From contig NZ_FONG01000002.1 of NCBI RefSeq assembly GCF_900112845.1, forward strand, positions 580,222 to 644,221: a DNA stretch of 64,000 nt, in the 5' to 3' direction. This DNA comes from Actinacidiphila alni. GTDB taxonomy: Bacteria > Actinomycetota > Actinomycetes > Streptomycetales > Streptomycetaceae. Positions 1-9,783 of this stretch are shown here, one piece after another. The stretch's first letter is position 1; every line of letters begins with the position of its first letter. The position numbers and the translations under genes were made by a program. The notes beneath the pieces are model-generated. The model was not told the origin of the DNA. It ran no database searches and was given only the letters and a program-made list of their open reading frames with translations.

Positions 1-2
1 CG

Positions 3-1238
3 AAATGGGCGGCTTCGGCCGCCGCGCTCACGCTCGCGACCGCCGGTGCGGTCGTCGCCATGGCCGCCGACGGCAATGCCGCGTCGACCGATGTCTATGC
101 AGTGGCCCCGTACGTCGACATGTCGAACAGCCAGGAGGGCCTGCTCGACACCGCGATCACCGGGCACGGCCTCAAGTCGTACACGGCGGCCTTCGTCCTC
201 GGTTCGGGCTGCAACCAGATCTGGGGCGACACGCTCCCGGTCGGGAACGACTCCTTCACCGACCCGCTGATCGCGAAGGCGAAGGCCGAGGGCGCCTCGC
301 TGATCATCTCCTCCGGCGGCGCCGCCGGCCTGCCGCTGGCGTGGACGTGCTCCAACCAGAGCGCGATCGAGGCCGGTTACCAGGCCCTGATCAACGACTA
401 CGGCGTCACGCAGCTGGACTTCGACATCGAGGGCGCCGCCGTCGCCGACACCGCCGCCGCGACGCGGCAGATGCAGGCGATGAAGGACCTGAAGGCGTCC
501 AACCCGAATCTGAAGTTCTCGGTCACGCTGCCGGTGCTGGCGAGCGGGCTCACCAACGACGGCGTCAACATCGTCAAGGCCGCCAAGACCGTGGGCGTCA
601 AGATCGACGTGGTCAACATCATGACCATGGACTTCTACTCGGGCACCGGCACCGAGATGGGCCAGGGCTCGGTCTCCGCCGCGCAGGCCACGATGGCGCA
701 GATGCAGGCGGTGGACTCCGGCTACGGCTACGGCAACCTCGGCATCACGCCGATGATCGGCAAGAACGACGACGGTTCGACGTTCACGCTCGCCGACGCC
801 CAGACCGTGGTCAACTTCGCCTCGCAGCACGGCGTCGGGCGGCTGGCCTTCTGGGCGGTCACCCGCGACCAGCAGTGCGGCGGCGGCGCCAACTCGCTGT
901 CCACGTGCAGCCAGATCAGCCAGAGCCAACTGGCCTTCACCGACGCCTTCCTGGCGTACGCGGGCGGCTCCGGCGGTACGTCAGGCGGGACCACGAACGG
1001 TGGCACCACCACCGGCGGTACGACCACGGGCGGCACCACCACCGGCGGTACGACGAACGGCGGCACCACCGGCGGCACCAGCTGCACCACCGCCTCCTGG
1101 AGCTCCTCGGCCGTCTACGTCGGCGGCAACACCGTCTCCTGGAAGGGCCACAACTGGAAGGCCAAGTGGTGGACGCAGGGCGAGGAGCCCGGCACCACCG
1201 GCGAGTGGGGCGTCTGGCAGGACCTCGGCGCCTGCTGA
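3..1238 (+). CDS. Secreted GH18 chitinase with C-terminal chitin-binding module (5' end outside window)
   Basis: Likely an extracellular glycoside hydrolase family 18 enzyme that hydrolyses chitin. The reading frame is already open at the window edge and begins inside an Ala-rich signal peptide, so the start codon lies upstream; 411 residues are visible. The GH18 catalytic DxDxE signature is present as DFDIE at 416-430, where the Glu is the proton donor. After the catalytic domain comes a Gly/Thr-rich linker of GGTT-type repeats (about 963-1080). A Trp-rich C-terminal module of about 50 residues with two terminal-type Cys fits a CBM5/12 chitin-binding domain. A strong hairpin terminator follows. 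The fold assignment is secure; exact activity (endochitinase or ENGase-like) is inferred. Confidence 0.9.
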   Translation, partial: KWAASAAALTLATAGAVVAMAADGNAASTDVYAVAPYVDMSNSQEGLLDTAITGHGLKSYTAAFVLGSGCNQIWGDTLPVGNDSFTDPLIAKAKAEGASLIISSGGAAGLPLAWTCSNQSAIEAGYQALINDYGVTQLDFDIEGAAVADTAAATRQMQAMKDLKASNPNLKFSVTLPVLASGLTNDGVNIVKAAKTVGVKIDVVNIMTMDFYSGTGTEMGQGSVSAAQATMAQMQAVDSGYGYGNLGITPMIGKNDDGSTFTLADAQTVVNFASQHGVGRLAFWAVTRDQQCGGGANSLSTCSQISQSQLAFTDAFLAYAGGSGGTSGGTTNGGTTTGGTTTGGTTTGGTTNGGTTGGTSCTTASWSSSAVYVGGNTVSWKGHNWKAKWWTQGEEPGTTGEWGVWQDLGAC

Positions 1239-1293
1239 TCCCTTGCTGATCCCTTCCTGAACGTGCGCTGATCACGAGCTGATCCGGCTCACC

Positions 1294-1329
1294 CCGCGGC
1301 CGGGCTCCCCCCAAGGAGCCCGGCCGCGG
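1294..1329 (+). terminator. Hairpin terminator after the chitinase gene
   Basis: A perfect 15-bp stem (1294-1308 with 1315-1329) and a six-base loop lie 56 bases after the chitinase stop. There is no T-run, as is usual for high-GC actinobacterial terminators. Confidence 0.8.
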
Positions 1330-1536
1330 CCCGTTCCGCCCCCTGTTGTGCGGATTCCGTTCGCCCCTCGTACGCCTTCTCCGTGTCTGATGGTGGACGT
1401 CTGTGACTGCGGCGGTGATACTGCCGCTAGTCCACTGCCGTTCCGCTTCCGCACCGTCCGGCGCTGATCTTGACAACGTTGTCCAGAGATCGCGCGCCGG
1501 ACGCGTACGGGAGTGCCATGCCGCCGGAGAGGTCAC

Positions 1537-4500
1537 GTGCCCACCAGATCCGCATACCCACCGCCCGGCGCGCTGCCGCCCGGGACCGCCCGCCGCCGGC
1601 CGCGACCGCTGCGGACCACCGTCGCCGCGCTGCTCGCCGGCACCCTCGGCCTGGCCGCCCTCGCGGGCACGGCCGTCGCGGCGCCCGGCGCCGACTCGGC
1701 GAAGTCCGGCGGCAGTTCCAGCGGTACGGACTACACCAAGCTGGTCGACCCGTTCGTGTCGACGGCCGGCGACGACGGCAACGACCTGCCGGGCGCCGAG
1801 GCTCCGCACAGCCTGGCCAAGGTCAATCCGATGACCACGCCGAACCGCAACCACGCGGGCTACGACTACAACGAGGACCACATCGCGGGCTTCACCGCCA
1901 CCGACCTCGACGGCGTCGGCGGTTCGGGCGGCGGCGGCGACCTGCTGGTGGTCCCGACGTCCGTGACGTACGACAAGCGGCCCGCGCCGGGCACGTACGC
2001 GCACAGCTACAGCCACGACGACGAGGACGCCTCGCCCGGTTACTACCGGGTCGGCCTCGGAAACGTCTCCGGCAGCGCGTCCGCCGTGACGCAGGGGCCG
2101 GGCACGATCGACGCCGAGACGACGGCGACGACGCGCACCGCGCTGGAGCGCTACCGCTTCCCGGCCGGTTCGAGCCCCGAACTCGTCCTGGACCTCGCGA
2201 ACAACTTCACCAGCCGCACCCGCTCCACGCTGAAGGCGACGACGCTCCCGGACGGCACGACGTCGATCACCGGACTGATCGCGGGCTCCTTCAACGGGGC
2301 CTCGTACCAGATGTATTACGCGGCCACCACGAACGTGCCCGTCACGTCGCTGAAGAGCTGGGGCGCGAACGGCACGCTGAGCGACGCCACGTCGCAGGAC
2401 GCCGCCGACACCGGCGCGGTGCTCGGCTTCGACAAGGCGGCGGGCGGCGACATCGAGCTGCGCGTCACGCTGTCGCCGATCAGCGCGGAACAGGCCGTCA
2501 CCGACCAGAAGAACGAGGTCGGCAGCCTCACCTTCGACCAGGCGCGGGCCCGTACCAAGGCGGAGTGGAACAGCTCGCTCGGCGCGGTCGACGTGCACGC
2601 CTCGGCGGCGGCCGACCCGAAGTCGACGCTGACCAAGGAGTTCTACACGCACCTGTACCGGATGTACGCGCTGCCGGTGAACGCCACCAGCACCAGCGGG
2701 ACTTACCGGGGCGCGGACGGCGCGGTGCACCGTACGAACGGCTTCACGTACTACGACGGCTGGTCCACCTGGGACGACTTCCGCAAGTATTCGGTGGAGG
2801 CGTACATCGACCCGGCCACGTACCGGGACATGGTGCAGTCGCTGATCGAGCTGTTCGCCGACGCGCACGCGGCGGGCAAGAGCCTGGGCAGCCTCACCCA
2901 CTCGGTGCCGACGGTCCGTTGGGAACGCTCGGCGGTGGTGATCGCGGACGCGGTGTCGAAGGGCTACAAGAACTTCGACCGGCTGGACGAGGCGTATCCC
3001 GCGCTGCTGTCCTACGCCGGGTACTACACGGGCGCGCAGTTGCGGCAGGGCTACGTCTCAGGCGACCCGGGCACGACCGTGCAGCGCGGCTACGACCAGT
3101 GGGCGCTGTCGGTGATCGCGGGCGCGCTCGGCAAGGACGCGGACGCCGCCAAGCTGCGTACGCAGTCCACGATGGCGATCGACAACCTGGTCAAGTCCGG
3201 TGCCTGGACGGCGTCGGACGGCACGAAGGTCGGCCTGCTGACGCCGCGCGCGACCGGCGGCGACTGGCAGGCCGCGGACTACGAGAAGTTCGAGGCGGCC
3301 GGCCTCTACCAGGGCACGCTGTGGCAGTACCACTGGTACGACGCCTACGACATGGGCGGCCTGATCAAGGCGATGGGCGGCGCGAAGGCCGGAAAGGCCG
3401 CCGTGGAGCACATGTTCGGCGAGGACTCCGCCACGAACGACGGCTCCACGATGCTGCACTCCAACGCCAACGAGATCGACCTCCAGGCGCCGTACCTCTT
3501 CAACTACGTGGGCGAGCCGAGCCTGACGCAGAAGTGGGTCCGGCAGATCTACACCGGCAGCACCTGGAACCGCTACATCGCGACCGGCTCCACCAATGAA
3601 GCCCCCAGCGGCGGCGGCGAGTTCACCCCGCCGGTGAACACCCAGGTCTACAAGCTCGCCCCGGACGGCTTCCTGCCGACGATGGACAACGACGCGGGCA
3701 CCATGTCCACGATGTTCGTCGCCGCGGCCCTCGGCCTGTTCCCGGTGACCGCGGGCTCCAGCCAGTTCCAGATCGGCAGCCCCTTCTTCGACTCCACGAC
3801 GATCACCTACGCGAACGGCAGCCGCTTCACGGTCAAGGCCGACGGCGTCTCCGCCAGCAAGTTCTACGTGCAGGGCGCGACCCTCAACGGCAAGCGCTTC
3901 GACAACACCTGGCTGGACTATTCGCAGATCATCGCGGGCGGCACCCTGGACTTCACGATGGGCGCGAAGCCCTCGCAGTGGGGCGCCCGCACCCAGCCCG
4001 CGTATTCGCTCGACACCGACAACGGCGGTACGGGCGGCGGCAGTCACGGCGGTACGGTCGTCTCCGCGCGGCCCGCGAGCGTCGCGACCGGCACGGACGG
4101 CTCCGTCCACGGCAGCGTCCAGCTCACCCTGAACGGACCGGCGGACTTCGCCGCCCGCAAGGGCACCAGCCTCACCGGCACCGGGGCGGCGACCGTCACG
4201 GGACTGCCCGCCGGGGTCCGCGCCGATCTGCGCGTCGCCGGCCGGCAGACCGCGACGCTGAGCCTTTCCGGCACGGCGAAGACCGACGCGCGGTACACCA
4301 TCGCCTTCCGCGACACGGCCTTCGCGCACGGCACGCGCGCCTCGACCGTGACCGGCACCGGAGTCTCCGCGACCGACCCGCTGCTGCTGTCGGCCGCGGC
4401 GGTCTACCGGGCGGGCCTGAGCACGCTGGTGGACCAGGCGTCCCTGGTGCGCAGCGGCAATTACTCCGACGGCTCCTGGCAGGTGTTCACCGCGGCGCTG

Positions 4501-7500
4501 GAGCACGCCAGGACTGTGCTCGCGGACACCGCGTCCGGGACCGGCACCCTGATGGCCGCGCAGGACAACCTGGAGTCGGCCGTCGCGGCGCTCACCATCG
4601 ACGAGGGCGGCTACGCCGTCCTCCAGGCCGAGAGCCCGGACCAGAAGGAGGGCCCGAGCCTGGTCAGCGAGGCGTACTACTCCGACGGCGACCTCGGCGG
4701 TGTCACCGAGGGCGCCTGGGAGCGGTACAACAAGCTGGACTTCGGCGGCGTCGCGCCGCGCAGCGTCTCCGTGCGGTACGCCAACTCGCAGGCCACGACG
4801 GCGAAGCCGAGCAGCGTCGACATCCACGCGGGCGGCGCGGACGGCCCGGTCGTCGCCGCCGTGTCCCTGCCGGGCACGGGCAGTTGGCAGAACTACACCA
4901 CCGTCCAGGCCGACATCACCGACCCGGACGTGCTGCTGTCCGCGGGGAGCGCGACCTTCGTCTTCCACGCCCCGGCCGGCCAGCAGTGGGTGGCGAACTT
5001 CGACCGCTACCAGTTCTCGCCGAACCCGGTCACGTCCTCGCCCGTCACCACGCTCGCCACGCTGGGCGCGACCAACACCACGGCGACCGGCGACGGTTCG
5101 CTGCCGCTGAAGGTCTCCGGCGGCATCTTCGAGAACGTCACCAACGGCGCCTGGGCGCAGTGGAAGGGCACCGACCTGGGTGACGGCGCGGACACCGTGA
5201 CCGTCAGCTACGACAAGCCGCAGTCGCGGGCCGCCTCGGACTCGCGGATCGAGCTGCACCTCGGCTCGAAGGACGGCGCGAAGACCGTCACCGTCCCGCT
5301 GGACTACACCGGTTCCGGCTGGGGCACGGTCGCCTCGACGTCCGTGCGGCTCGACCCGGGTGTCTTCGCCGGCGTCCAGGACGTGTACGCCGACTTCGTC
5401 TCCGGCACGCAGACGTCCGACCAGCCGTACGTGGCCAACGTCTACTCGCTGACCCTGACCAGGGCCGCCGACACCCCGGCCGGCTTCGACGCCACCGCGT
5501 GGAAGTCCAACAGCGGCGGCGGCCTCAAGAGCGAACCGGTCGGCTGGACCGACGCGGGCACCACCACCGACCTCGGCGGCACGTACGACGGGGCGTGGCT
5601 CGACTACGGCGACATCGACTTCGGCAGCTCGCCGAAGACCACCGTCACCCTGACGTACGTCAACAACGCGGCGCGCTGCGGCACCGGTTCGGCCGTCCAG
5701 CTCTACCTGGACTCCTTCGACGCCGCGAACCCCGGCACGCCGTACGCGACGATCCCGCTGCCCGTCACCGGCAGCGCCTGGTCGTCCGGCGGCACGACGA
5801 GCCTGACGCTGCCGAAGGCGATCACGGGCACGCACGGCGTCCACCTGCGGCTGACCACCACCCCGGACTCCTCGCACCCGTACGTCGCGAACCTGGGCCG
5901 GATCACCTTCAGCCATGTGGACGCGCCGGCCGCCACGGACACGACGGCGCTGCGCAAGGCCATCGAGCAGTACGCGGGCCTGTCCGACGACGCGGCGCGC
6001 TACGACACCATCGACTTCGGGGTGTTCCAGCGCGAACTGGCCGCCGCACGCGCCCTCGTGGACGCGGACGGCGTCACCCAGCTGGAGGTCGACAACCAGA
6101 CCCGCAGCCTGACGCTCGCCGCCAACCAGCTGATCCCGCTGCCGCGGCTGACGCTGGAGAGCCTGGTCGCGACCGCGTCCGCGCTCGACAACGCGCGCTA
6201 CACGGACGCCAGTTGGTCCGCCTTCACCTCCGCGCTCGCCGCCGCGAAGGCCGCGGTCGCGGACACCGGAAGCACGGACGCGGTGCTCACCGCGCGGTAC
6301 GACGCCCTGAAGCGGGCGGTCGCCGGGCTGCGGACGAAGCCGAAGACGGTGCCGGACGTGCCCGGCGCGGTGTCGGCGACGTCCTCCGGTACGAGCGTGA
6401 CCGTCGCCTGGGCCGCGCCCGCGGACGACGGCGGTTCGCCCGTCACCGGCTACAAGGTCAGCCTCAGCGACGGGCAGCAGGTCACGGTCGCCGACGCGGG
6501 CAGCCGCGCCACGACCTTCACCCGGCTGCCGGCCGGCCGCTCGTACACCGCGCGCGTCCAGGCGGTGAACGCCGTCGGCACGTCACGGCAGAGCCCCGCC
6601 ACCGCGCCCGTGGTGACCGGCGGCGGCAGGCCGCAGCACCCGCACACCACCGGGGTCGTCACCCACGGCAAGCAGGTCCGCGTGACCTGGCAGCCGGCCG
6701 GCGACGGCGGCTTCCCGGTGATCGGCTACACCGTGGCCCTGGACGACGGCACCACCGTCCACGTCCCCGGTACGGCGACCTCCGCGCTGCTGACCGCGAG
6801 GAGCGGGGCGAAGGCGCACACGGCGGGCGTGACGGCGGTGACGCTCGCGGGCACGTCGGCGGACACGGCGTCCTCGGCCCCGGTCGCGACGGCCGCCTCC
6901 GACACGTACACCCCGACCCCGTTCCCCGACGACACGCTCAACGCCGCGTACAGCTCGGACAAGTGGCCGGCCACCGGTGACGGCACCGACTACTTCAACG
7001 ACCTGCTCAGCGGTTTCGACCACCTCGGCAGCGACATCCTGGCGCCCAACTCCAAGGTCGCCAACGGCACCGCTCTCACCGCCGAGAACGACCTGATCGA
7101 CGTGAGCATCAACAACGCGGCCACGCAGAAGGAGGTGGACCGCGCCGAGGTCGACGCGACCCACAGCGCCACCGTCACCATGGCCGACGGCCTCGGCTCG
7201 CGGCTCGGCCAGATCTACGCCGACGCCCTGAACAGCGGCCAACTGCCCAAGACCAACGCCCTGTTCGGCCGGGTCACCAAGAGCCTGGACACCCACGACG
7301 CGGCCAAGGACCACTTCGGCTACCTGCGGCCGTACGTACGGCTCGGCTTCGTCGGCGACGGCGGCGACATCTACGAGTCGCAGGACGGCTCGTACAGCGG
7401 TCTGGCCGGCAGCGGTTCGTACCCCAGCGGTCACACCTACGGCGGCTACGAGGCGGGCACGATCCTCGCCACGCTGCTGCCGGAGCTGGCGCCGTCGATC

Positions 7501-8391
7501 CTGGCGCGCACCTCGGAATACGGCAACAACCGCCTGATCCTCGGCTTCCACTACCCGCTGGACGTCATGGGCGGCCGGATCAGCGGCCAGGCCACCGTCG
7601 CGCACCGCTGGGCGGACCCCGACTTCGCCGGGCTGCTGATGCAGGCGCACACCGAGATCGAGAACGTGCTGCTCCAGCAGTGCGAGAAGGAGGGCTACGG
7701 CGACACGCTCACGGCCTGCGCGGGCGACCCCTACGCCGGGCTCAGCACGGCGCAGGACGTCGACCTGTACACGCAGCGGCTCAGCTACGGCTTCTCGCGG
7801 GTCGGCAAGGCCGGGCAGGATCTCACGGCGCCCGCGGACGCCGCGGCCCTGCTGACCACCGCCTTCCCCGACCTCACGGCCGAGCAGCGCACCCAGGTCA
7901 TCGAGCAGACCGCCACCGACTCCGGCTACCCGCTGGACCTCACCGGCGGTTCCGCGGACGGCGGCGCGAGCTGGGAGCGGGTCAATCTCGCGGCGGCGAT
8001 GGCGGCGCACGTCGTCGTCAACGCCGACGGGTCGGTGACGGTGACCAACATCGCCGACGCGACCAGGGCGAGCGTCGCCGACGCCGACGCGATCACCGTC
8101 GGCGGGGTGCGGATCGACGGCTTCGACCCGGCGGTCTCCACGTACGTCGTCGACTGGCCGACGAACACCAGGCTCCCGTCGCTGACCGCCGTCCCGGCCG
8201 TGGCCGGAGCGCGGGTGAAGGTCACCGACGGCAGTACGGTGCTCGGTTCGTCGGGGCCGCGGTCCCGGTTCCCGACGCGCACGATCACCATCACCTCGGC
8301 CAACGGTTCGGTCACGCGTACGTACTCCGTCGGCTTCCACCTCACCAGCCCGAACCACGGGCCGAGTTGGGGAGGCGGCAAGGGGCACTGA
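1537..8391 (+). CDS. Giant secreted GH92 alpha-mannosidase fused to PAP2-type acid phosphatase
   Basis: A 2284-residue exported multidomain enzyme. Rough order of domains: signal peptide 1-52; GH92 exo-alpha-mannosidase 60-815; FIVAR-like helical module near 955-1015; three beta-sandwich modules resembling CBM6 (1025-1163, 1171-1308, 1318-1461); a second FIVAR-like region; two fibronectin type III domains (about 1601-1788); a PAP2 phosphatase domain (about 1790-2040); and a C-terminal beta domain. The PAP2 signature is complete: K1924 to R1931-P, the PSGH motif with His1966, and R1999, H2005 and D2009 in RLILGFHYPLD. GTG at 1537 was chosen because GGAGAGG precedes it and a clean signal peptide follows; GTG at 1513 is the alternative. 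Mannosidase plus phosphatase suggests removal of mannose and phosphate from yeast-type phosphomannan, which is inference. Confidence 0.88.
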   Translation: MPTRSAYPPPGALPPGTARRRPRPLRTTVAALLAGTLGLAALAGTAVAAPGADSAKSGGSSSGTDYTKLVDPFVSTAGDDGNDLPGAEAPHSLAKVNPMTTPNRNHAGYDYNEDHIAGFTATDLDGVGGSGGGGDLLVVPTSVTYDKRPAPGTYAHSYSHDDEDASPGYYRVGLGNVSGSASAVTQGPGTIDAETTATTRTALERYRFPAGSSPELVLDLANNFTSRTRSTLKATTLPDGTTSITGLIAGSFNGASYQMYYAATTNVPVTSLKSWGANGTLSDATSQDAADTGAVLGFDKAAGGDIELRVTLSPISAEQAVTDQKNEVGSLTFDQARARTKAEWNSSLGAVDVHASAAADPKSTLTKEFYTHLYRMYALPVNATSTSGTYRGADGAVHRTNGFTYYDGWSTWDDFRKYSVEAYIDPATYRDMVQSLIELFADAHAAGKSLGSLTHSVPTVRWERSAVVIADAVSKGYKNFDRLDEAYPALLSYAGYYTGAQLRQGYVSGDPGTTVQRGYDQWALSVIAGALGKDADAAKLRTQSTMAIDNLVKSGAWTASDGTKVGLLTPRATGGDWQAADYEKFEAAGLYQGTLWQYHWYDAYDMGGLIKAMGGAKAGKAAVEHMFGEDSATNDGSTMLHSNANEIDLQAPYLFNYVGEPSLTQKWVRQIYTGSTWNRYIATGSTNEAPSGGGEFTPPVNTQVYKLAPDGFLPTMDNDAGTMSTMFVAAALGLFPVTAGSSQFQIGSPFFDSTTITYANGSRFTVKADGVSASKFYVQGATLNGKRFDNTWLDYSQIIAGGTLDFTMGAKPSQWGARTQPAYSLDTDNGGTGGGSHGGTVVSARPASVATGTDGSVHGSVQLTLNGPADFAARKGTSLTGTGAATVTGLPAGVRADLRVAGRQTATLSLSGTAKTDARYTIAFRDTAFAHGTRASTVTGTGVSATDPLLLSAAAVYRAGLSTLVDQASLVRSGNYSDGSWQVFTAALEHARTVLADTASGTGTLMAAQDNLESAVAALTIDEGGYAVLQAESPDQKEGPSLVSEAYYSDGDLGGVTEGAWERYNKLDFGGVAPRSVSVRYANSQATTAKPSSVDIHAGGADGPVVAAVSLPGTGSWQNYTTVQADITDPDVLLSAGSATFVFHAPAGQQWVANFDRYQFSPNPVTSSPVTTLATLGATNTTATGDGSLPLKVSGGIFENVTNGAWAQWKGTDLGDGADTVTVSYDKPQSRAASDSRIELHLGSKDGAKTVTVPLDYTGSGWGTVASTSVRLDPGVFAGVQDVYADFVSGTQTSDQPYVANVYSLTLTRAADTPAGFDATAWKSNSGGGLKSEPVGWTDAGTTTDLGGTYDGAWLDYGDIDFGSSPKTTVTLTYVNNAARCGTGSAVQLYLDSFDAANPGTPYATIPLPVTGSAWSSGGTTSLTLPKAITGTHGVHLRLTTTPDSSHPYVANLGRITFSHVDAPAATDTTALRKAIEQYAGLSDDAARYDTIDFGVFQRELAAARALVDADGVTQLEVDNQTRSLTLAANQLIPLPRLTLESLVATASALDNARYTDASWSAFTSALAAAKAAVADTGSTDAVLTARYDALKRAVAGLRTKPKTVPDVPGAVSATSSGTSVTVAWAAPADDGGSPVTGYKVSLSDGQQVTVADAGSRATTFTRLPAGRSYTARVQAVNAVGTSRQSPATAPVVTGGGRPQHPHTTGVVTHGKQVRVTWQPAGDGGFPVIGYTVALDDGTTVHVPGTATSALLTARSGAKAHTAGVTAVTLAGTSADTASSAPVATAASDTYTPTPFPDDTLNAAYSSDKWPATGDGTDYFNDLLSGFDHLGSDILAPNSKVANGTALTAENDLIDVSINNAATQKEVDRAEVDATHSATVTMADGLGSRLGQIYADALNSGQLPKTNALFGRVTKSLDTHDAAKDHFGYLRPYVRLGFVGDGGDIYESQDGSYSGLAGSGSYPSGHTYGGYEAGTILATLLPELAPSILARTSEYGNNRLILGFHYPLDVMGGRISGQATVAHRWADPDFAGLLMQAHTEIENVLLQQCEKEGYGDTLTACAGDPYAGLSTAQDVDLYTQRLSYGFSRVGKAGQDLTAPADAAALLTTAFPDLTAEQRTQVIEQTATDSGYPLDLTGGSADGGASWERVNLAAAMAAHVVVNADGSVTVTNIADATRASVADADAITVGGVRIDGFDPAVSTYVVDWPTNTRLPSLTAVPAVAGARVKVTDGSTVLGSSGPRSRFPTRTITITSANGSVTRTYSVGFHLTSPNHGPSWGGGKGH

Positions 8392-8413
8392 CGCCTGACG
8401 CCCGACTGTCCCC

Positions 8414-8466
8414 GGCCCCTCCGGCCCGGCCGCGCGCTCCCTCGCGCGGTAGGGCCCGGAGGGGCC
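8414..8466. terminator. Bidirectional terminator between convergent genes
   Basis: An 11-bp outer stem (8414-8424 with 8456-8466) encloses a 7-bp inner stem (8430-8436 with 8443-8449). It sits between the converging ends at 8391 and 8475 and is followed by a short CTTT. Confidence 0.7.
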
Positions 8467-8474
8467 CTTTCACG

Positions 8475-9161
8475 TCAGCCGTGGTCGTGGGTGGCCACCG
8501 GCCGGACCGGGGGGAGCGCGGGCGGTCCGCCGGCGGTACCGGCCGTGGCCAGGCGCCGTATCGACTCCGGGATCGCGCCGACGGTGAAGGCGTGGACGGC
8601 GGGTCCGACGCGCACGGTGACGAAGGACGCCTCCGCCGGCACCTCGGCGGGCAGCGCGAACGCGTGCTCCCCGGCGGCGAGAGGGCCGTCGCCCGCGGTC
8701 ACGCGCAGGGAGGTGCTGGTGGGCTCGGGCGGGGCGAAGGAACTGATCCACCAGGCGTCCACGGTGACGTCGGCGGGTTCGCGGAGGGTGAGGCGCACCG
8801 TACGCGTCGCGGCGTCGTACCGCGCGTCGTCGGGTGTGCCCGGGGCGCTCGACGCGGCGCCCTCGACCTGGGCGGCGACGAGGCCGGGGATGCCGGCGAG
8901 GCCCTGGACGAAGACGACGCGGCCGTTGGACCGGGAGATCTCGTCCATGAGCTGCTGCTTGGCGGGCGGCGGGACCATGCCGCCGAAGACGACGATGTCG
9001 AGGGCGGTGCTGTCGTACGCCGTCAGGACGTCGGCGAACAGGTTGGTCGCGTCGGCGCGGAAGCCCTTGCCGCGCAGGAGGTCCGCGGCGCCGGTGATCA
9101 CGCCGGGACTCCTCCCGACGATCAGGACGCGCGGGTTCGCGGGCATGGTCGGCTGGTCCAT
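8475..9161 (-). CDS. Rossmann-like protein of unknown function, divergent from marR-type gene
   Basis: A 228-residue soluble protein whose specific function I do not recognise. The first half looks like an alpha/beta Rossmann-type fold: PRVLIVGRSPGVITGAADLL near the start, then DIVVFGGMVPP and GRVVFVQGLAGIPG. The second half looks beta-rich, ending in a His-rich tail. ATG at 9161 was chosen because GGGAG precedes it and the Rossmann strand begins a few residues later. It is transcribed away from a MarR regulator across an 83-bp gap containing two operator-like palindromes, so it is probably that regulator's target. Confidence 0.7.
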   Translation of the reverse strand: MDQPTMPANPRVLIVGRSPGVITGAADLLRGKGFRADATNLFADVLTAYDSTALDIVVFGGMVPPPAKQQLMDEISRSNGRVVFVQGLAGIPGLVAAQVEGAASSAPGTPDDARYDAATRTVRLTLREPADVTVDAWWISSFAPPEPTSTSLRVTAGDGPLAAGEHAFALPAEVPAEASFVTVRVGPAVHAFTVGAIPESIRRLATAGTAGGPPALPPVRPVATHDHG

Positions 9162-9187
9162 TGGTCGGTCTCCCGTCCGGAATGAAT

Positions 9188-9226
9188 GTTGGTGCGACCA
9201 ACATAGCAAGTGTTGGCCGCACCAAC
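9188..9226. promoter_or_regulatory. Pair of MarR-type operator palindromes
   Basis: Two 15-bp palindromes, GTTGGT-n3-ACCAAC at 9188-9202 (perfect) and GTTGGC-n3-ACCAAC at 9212-9226 (one mismatch), are spaced 24 bp centre to centre. They lie in the divergent promoter region between 9161 and 9245. The size and symmetry fit MarR dimers, and the location suggests autoregulation plus control of the divergent gene. Confidence 0.75.
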
Positions 9227-9244
9227 AATTGATATCGTCTGTCC

Positions 9245-9739
9245 ATGCCGAAGAGCCACCCGCCGCAGCACCCCATGAGCCCCCCTGGGGGCCGCGCGCC
9301 CGCCCGCCTCGAAGACCGCACGACCTGGCTGATCAGCCGCGCCTTCGCCCGTTCCTCCGGGCTGCTCGCCGCCGCGTTCGAGTCGTCCGGGCGGGGCCTG
9401 CGCGGCTACCACTACCGCCTCCTGGCAGCCCTCGACGAAAGCGGCCCCGCCAGCCAGGCCGACCTCGGCCGCGCGACCGGGATCGACCGCAGCGACGTCA
9501 CGGCGGCCCTGTCCGACCTGGAGTCCCACGGCCTCGTCGAACGCTCCGTCGACCCCGACCACCGGCGCCGCAAGATCGTCACCATCACCGCGCCCGGCGC
9601 CGCCCGGCTGACGGAACTCGACGCCGTCGTGGACGCCGTCCAGGACCGCCTCCTGGCCCCCCTGACCGCCGCCCAACGCCGCCAGTTCCTCGCCCTGTTG
9701 ACGAAACTCCTCCCGGCGGACGACGCCCCGCCGTCATAA
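9245..9739 (+). CDS. MarR-family transcriptional regulator
   Basis: A 164-residue winged-helix DNA-binding protein. The core shows the usual MarR pattern: a dimerisation helix (LISRAFARSSGLL), a recognition region (SQADLGRATGIDRSDVTAALSDL) and a wing DPDHRRRKIVTIT containing the family's D-x-R-x-x-x motif. The length matches the family. It probably represses itself and the divergent gene through the palindromes at 9188-9226. The ligand cannot be read from sequence. Confidence 0.93.
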   Translation: MPKSHPPQHPMSPPGGRAPARLEDRTTWLISRAFARSSGLLAAAFESSGRGLRGYHYRLLAALDESGPASQADLGRATGIDRSDVTAALSDLESHGLVERSVDPDHRRRKIVTITAPGAARLTELDAVVDAVQDRLLAPLTAAQRRQFLALLTKLLPADDAPPS

Positions 9740-9783
9740 CGGCGCCCCGCTCCCCGTGGCGCGCCGAACGCGACGCGGGGCCG

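Noticed and set aside
971..1080. CRISPR-like short repeats
   Set aside because: They encode the Gly/Thr linker of the chitinase; no unique spacers.
937..2901. Long minus-strand open frame of 654 codons
   Set aside because: Arg/Val-rich shadow opposite the chitinase and GH92 genes; no domain or ribosome site.
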